Below, one piece after another: positions 60,534 through 64,000 of a stretch of DNA of 64,000 bases. This DNA comes from Phycisphaerae bacterium (GTDB taxonomy: Bacteria > Planctomycetota > Phycisphaerae > UBA1845 > JAFGLZ01). Below the pieces are notes generated by a model. The model ran no database searches. It was not told the origin of the DNA and worked only from the letters and a program-made list of their open reading frames with translations. The translations under genes were made by a program, and so were the position numbers. Position 1 is the first letter of the stretch; every line of letters starts with the position of its first letter. The stretch spans positions 1 to 64,000 of the forward strand of contig JAFGLZ010000265.1 of the NCBI GenBank assembly GCA_016927755.1, given 5' to 3'.

Positions 60534-63206
60534 ATGGAGCACATCCGCCTGACGTTTCAGCGAGACTTCCGAGGCGACCTGGTGCTGGTCGCGGTCGGTG
60601 CGATTGTGCTTGCGCTGGCGGGGCGAGTCATCGCGCTGGCGGTTCAGGATCGACAGATCGGCAAGACGGCGGCGTGGCTGACGGCCGGGTCGATCGGCGT
60701 TCTCTGCCTTGTCGTCGGCGTGATCGTTGGGGTCGCCATCGGCGCTTCGGCCGGTTTTCTCGCGTTCGGGGCGATCGTGGTCAACGCGACCGTTCTGTGG
60801 GCGTGGGCCGTGCTGCTGATCTGGCGGCGCTCGGACCTGCCCTCGTTCATGTCCATGGGCCTGGCACTCCTGATCGTCGCGGGAATGGACGCGGCAGCGT
60901 TTGCCGGGCAGTTGCGTCAGCCGGGGGTGATGGCGCCCGTTGTCGTCATTCTCTGCGTGGCCACCGTCGTGGTCTTCTACCACGTCGTCTATCGGTTCCT
61001 GGGCGCGGCGCGGGTTACGACGCTGCTCGTGCTTCGCTGCCTGGCGATCCTGGTTCTCCTGATGCTCCTGTTCCGTCCGGTTCTGGCGGTGATTCCCACC
61101 GGCGGCAAGAGCCCCATGGTCCTCATGCTCGTCGACGCCTCGAAGTCCATGAGTGTCCAGGATACGAAGAACGCGCCGAGCCGTTACGAAAGCGCCGTGG
61201 AGACCTGCAGCGCCGAGATGCCGACGCCGGCCAAGCGATTTGACGTCAGGTACTACGTCTTCGATTCGAGCCTCCGCGCCGCCGAAGGCCTGGACGACCT
61301 CTTGCAGCGCCAGCCGGAGGGCGAGGCGACGAACCTGGTCTTGGCGCTGACCGAGGGTCTGGCTCGCCATCCCAATCAGGAGATCTTTGCCGTCTGCCTG
61401 CTGACGGACGGTAACCACAACGGGCCCGGCGATCCCGTCGCGACGGCCAAGTCGCTCGGAGTGCCGCTCTACACCGTCGGCGTCGGCACCGAGGAGATGC
61501 GGTCGGACCGCGTGCAGGACATCAGCATCGCCGCGGTGGATGCCCCGGACGAGGTCGTGGCCAACAACGTCAGCAAGATCAAGGCGCACATCGCCGACGA
61601 GGGCCTGGCGAACCGCAGCATCGAGGTCCTGCTGAAAGACGGCCCCCAGCAACTCGATAAGCAGACGCTCGTGCTTTCGAACGATCGGAAGATCCAAGTC
61701 GTCGAGTTGTCCTACAAACCCACGACGACCGGGCGAAAGCGGCTGACCGTTTCGGTGCCCGTCGACCCCGCGGAGTTGATCAGCGAGAACAATTCACATG
61801 ATGTTCATCTGTTGGTTACCGATCCCCAAATCAAGGTGCTGTACATTGAGGGCGCGGTCCGCCCGGAGTTCAAGTTCCTTCGACGGTTCCTCGGCACCGA
61901 CCCGAACCTCGAGCTGGCCACGCTTGTCCTGGTCCGTCCCCCTACGTTCACCGCCGGTGGAACCGTGGGCGGCAAGCCGCTGTCGGGCTTTCCGAGGACG
62001 GCCGAGGAGTTCAAGGCCTTTGACGTGTTCATCATCGGCGACCTGGATCGGAGCTACCTATCGACAGAGCAGATGGAGTTCCTCGCCGAAGCCGTCCGAT
62101 CGGGCAAGGGCCTGCTGATGATCGGCGGCACGGCCACGCTGGGCCCCGGCGGGTATGGGGGCACGGTCGTCGAGCAGGCGTTGCCGGTGGCGGTTGGCCC
62201 ACGAAGCCGGGACCGCCAGGAGACCATGCCGTTTCTGCCTCGCCTGACTGCCGAGGGGAAGATCCACCCGATTTTCGAGGGCCTCACTGAGTACTTCGCG
62301 CCGTCGGCCCAGGGAGGCGCCACGACGACCCAGGCTGGGGGGGCCTTGCCGCTTCTGCAGGGATGTGTCATCGTGGACGGGCCGAAGGCGGGCGCGGCGA
62401 TTCTGGCCGAGCATCCGCTACGGCAACGAGCCGGCAAGCCCCTGATCGTCCTGGCCGTCCAGTCCTTCGGTTCCGGTCGCGCGGCGGTCTTCACCGCGGA
62501 CACGACTTGGCGGTGGTACATGTTCCGTCGGGCCCTGGGCATGCAGTCGCCGTATCACCGGTTCTGGGGCCAGTTCGTTCGGTGGCTGGCCAGTAGCGAA
62601 CTCAAGGAGCGCAGCACGGAATCCGGGGTGCAGGTTCAGGTTGCCAAGGGCTTCTACCATCCGGGGCAGCGCGTGGAGATCCTGGCCAAGGTACGGGACG
62701 AGGAGGGTCAAGCCTGCGACTTCGCCAACGTGGTGGCTGGCGTCAAGCTGCCGGACGGGACGGTCAAGGAGTTTACGCTGGCCCGTCGGCAGGAGCAGGT
62801 CGGGGTCTACGAGGCCGTCTTCGAGCCGAGCCTCCCGGGAGAGCACGAGATCGAGGTGACCGCGCGGAAGCAGGATCGTGTCCTGGGCAAGGACGCTATC
62901 AGCTTCACGCTCGGGCGACCGAGCGCGGAGTTCGAGAAGCTGAGCCTCGACGGCGATCGCCTCGCGAAGATGGCCGGGGCGGCAGGGGGGGAGTACGTCA
63001 AGCTCCCGGGCCTGAGCGACCTGATGGCGCGGTTGGTCCGTCGATACGAGACTCGGGGGTTGGGGGCGCGGCAGCCGACCGAATACGCGATCTTCACCGC
63101 CTCGACGGATTTCAGAAAACATCTGAAGATGGCGATCGTGTTCGGGGTGTTCATCGTACTGATCACAAGTGAATGGCTGTTGCGGCGATACTGGCAACTC
63201 GGTTAG
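60534..63206 (+). CDS. Membrane protein with vWA and glutamine amidotransferase-like domains
   Basis: This is an 890-residue protein. The first 190 residues hold about six membrane helices. A vWA-like domain follows with the metal site VDASKSMSV (DxSxS) and TDGNHNGPGDP. Residues about 420-690 read as a class I glutamine amidotransferase-like fold (LYIEGAVRPEFKFLRRFLG, MIGGTATLGPGGYGG), probably non-catalytic. One C-terminal membrane helix (MAIVFGVFIVLITSEWLL) ends it. The layout matches the large BatA-neighbour proteins of Planctomycetota. Function unknown. Confidence 0.82.
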   Translation: MEHIRLTFQRDFRGDLVLVAVGAIVLALAGRVIALAVQDRQIGKTAAWLTAGSIGVLCLVVGVIVGVAIGASAGFLAFGAIVVNATVLWAWAVLLIWRRSDLPSFMSMGLALLIVAGMDAAAFAGQLRQPGVMAPVVVILCVATVVVFYHVVYRFLGAARVTTLLVLRCLAILVLLMLLFRPVLAVIPTGGKSPMVLMLVDASKSMSVQDTKNAPSRYESAVETCSAEMPTPAKRFDVRYYVFDSSLRAAEGLDDLLQRQPEGEATNLVLALTEGLARHPNQEIFAVCLLTDGNHNGPGDPVATAKSLGVPLYTVGVGTEEMRSDRVQDISIAAVDAPDEVVANNVSKIKAHIADEGLANRSIEVLLKDGPQQLDKQTLVLSNDRKIQVVELSYKPTTTGRKRLTVSVPVDPAELISENNSHDVHLLVTDPQIKVLYIEGAVRPEFKFLRRFLGTDPNLELATLVLVRPPTFTAGGTVGGKPLSGFPRTAEEFKAFDVFIIGDLDRSYLSTEQMEFLAEAVRSGKGLLMIGGTATLGPGGYGGTVVEQALPVAVGPRSRDRQETMPFLPRLTAEGKIHPIFEGLTEYFAPSAQGGATTTQAGGALPLLQGCVIVDGPKAGAAILAEHPLRQRAGKPLIVLAVQSFGSGRAAVFTADTTWRWYMFRRALGMQSPYHRFWGQFVRWLASSELKERSTESGVQVQVAKGFYHPGQRVEILAKVRDEEGQACDFANVVAGVKLPDGTVKEFTLARRQEQVGVYEAVFEPSLPGEHEIEVTARKQDRVLGKDAISFTLGRPSAEFEKLSLDGDRLAKMAGAAGGEYVKLPGLSDLMARLVRRYETRGLGARQPTEYAIFTASTDFRKHLKMAIVFGVFIVLITSEWLLRRYWQLG

Positions 63207-63354
63207 TCTTGGCGGATGATGATAGGCCCGGCAGATCATGACCCGATGCCGTCGTTTCACCGGGCGGAGAAAAACCGGCGTTCCGAACTGTTGAGCCGGC
63301 AACGAGTTGCCGATCTATGACTTAACCTCTGATTCAGGATGACGTATCGAACCC

Positions 63355-64000
63355 ATGGCACCCCGCGCAAAGAGCCTTCTGTTCAACGGCATCCGTATTA
63401 CAGTTTGCGCGTTCGGCGCCTACTACATCTACCTCCAGCTCACCAGTGGTGACGTGACGACGTCACTGAGCCAGATGGACGCGCGGCTCGTGATCGCAGC
63501 GGCGCTGATCTGGTCTCCGATCTATCTGATCTGCTCATGGCGACTCAAGGTTGTCATGGGCACCCAGGACATCCACATGACGTTCTGGGAAGCGGTGAAG
63601 CTCACGTATGCGGGCTCCTTCCTGAACTTCGCCATGCCCGGGTCGACCGGCGGCGACCTTTACAAGGCATACTGCATCACGCGCCTGACGCACAAGAAGA
63701 CGGAGGCCGTGGCGGCAGTCTTCCTTGATCGAGTTATCGGGCTCAGCTCGCTTGTGGTGATCGGCGGGCTCATGTCGGTCGTGGGCTGGGCCGTCGGCCT
63801 GGACATCGGGTGGGCGGCCCGGGTGATCGGGGGCCTCCTCTTGGCGATGATCGTCGGGGCGGGGCTGTTCTTCTCGCATACGGTCCGCGGCTTGATACGG
63901 TACGACAAGATCCTCGAGCGGCTTCCGTTCGGGAATCAGCTTCGGCGGATCGATGGGGCCGTCTTCATCCTGCGCGCCCAGAAACGTAAGGTGGCCAAGG
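63355..64000 (+). CDS. Flippase-like/LPG-synthase transmembrane-domain protein (3' end cut by window)
   Basis: This frame is open to the window edge (215 codons) and therefore absent from the track. It starts at ATG 63355 (MAPRAKSLLF). Several membrane helices are seen (IAAALIWSPIYLICSW, SLVVIGGLMSVVGWAV), with FWEAVKLTYAGSFLNFAMPGSTGGDLYKAY and AAVFLDRVIGL. These are the signatures of the lysylphosphatidylglycerol synthase TM/AglD-type family. It may move a lipid-linked compound. Confidence 0.85.
   Translation, partial: MAPRAKSLLFNGIRITVCAFGAYYIYLQLTSGDVTTSLSQMDARLVIAAALIWSPIYLICSWRLKVVMGTQDIHMTFWEAVKLTYAGSFLNFAMPGSTGGDLYKAYCITRLTHKKTEAVAAVFLDRVIGLSSLVVIGGLMSVVGWAVGLDIGWAARVIGGLLLAMIVGAGLFFSHTVRGLIRYDKILERLPFGNQLRRIDGAVFILRAQKRKVAK

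Overview
This 64 kb window is high-GC DNA, most plausibly from a member of the Planctomycetota (Phycisphaerae-like). The signs are several pseudopilins with the GFTLIELLVV-type leader next to secreted PEP-CTERM or HAF-repeat proteins, a very large SecA with SEC-C tails, an HPS-RraA fusion and a large-type SRP RNA upstream of dnaX-ybaB-recR-rpoN. The phylum is inferred from gene content; no rRNA is present.

Layout. 0-6 kb (minus): aspS (cut by the window edge), a pseudopilin-like protein with a HAF-repeat partner, and an LPP20-like exported protein. 6.4-14.2 kb (plus): an eight-gene cluster, the highlight of the window. It encodes a Ser/Thr kinase with two zinc ribbons, a membrane zinc-ribbon protein, a winged-helix/Snf7-like fusion, a second Snf7-like coiled-coil protein, a PspC-domain protein, a third protein resembling the Vps2/CHMP1 side of ESCRT-III, a Vps4-like AAA ATPase with an N-terminal MIT domain, and an SPFH-like/beta-propeller fusion. 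Together this looks like a bacterial ESCRT-III/Vps4 membrane-remodelling system with a PspC link to envelope stress. 14.5-20.3 kb (plus): cyclophilin, SRP RNA, dnaX, ybaB, recR, rpoN. 20.4-25.7 kb (minus): small SEC-C protein, giant SecA with two extra N-terminal membrane segments and an inserted zinc cluster, and efp. 25.9-37.4 kb: assorted metabolism and transport (glycosyltransferase, aminotransferase, MFS, creatininase, DprA, HD hydrolase, glycosidase-like protein, SGNH hydrolase, HpcH aldolase). 37.5-45.2 kb (minus): a secreted-protein block with two pseudopilins, a PEP-CTERM protein, two paralogous small CPxC proteins, a palindromic operator, then an STN-domain protein, anti-sigma factor and ECF sigma factor. 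45.5-54 kb: rsgA, trmB, two lipoproteins, SGNH protein, HPS-RraA, tRNA-Leu(CAG), NatAB-type ABC exporter. 54-64 kb (plus): citramalate synthase behind an isoleucine leader-peptide attenuator, hflX, an unknown gene, a methyltransferase, an Ntn hydrolase, a small membrane protein, a vWA/glutamine-amidotransferase-like membrane protein and a truncated flippase-like gene.

The two findings most worth follow-up are the ESCRT-III/Vps4-like cluster (6.4-14.2 kb) and the cimA attenuator, whose 32-codon leader contains four consecutive Ile codons placed so that ribosome stalling would expose an antiterminator strand. All family assignments come from reading motifs by eye. No database search or structure prediction was run.
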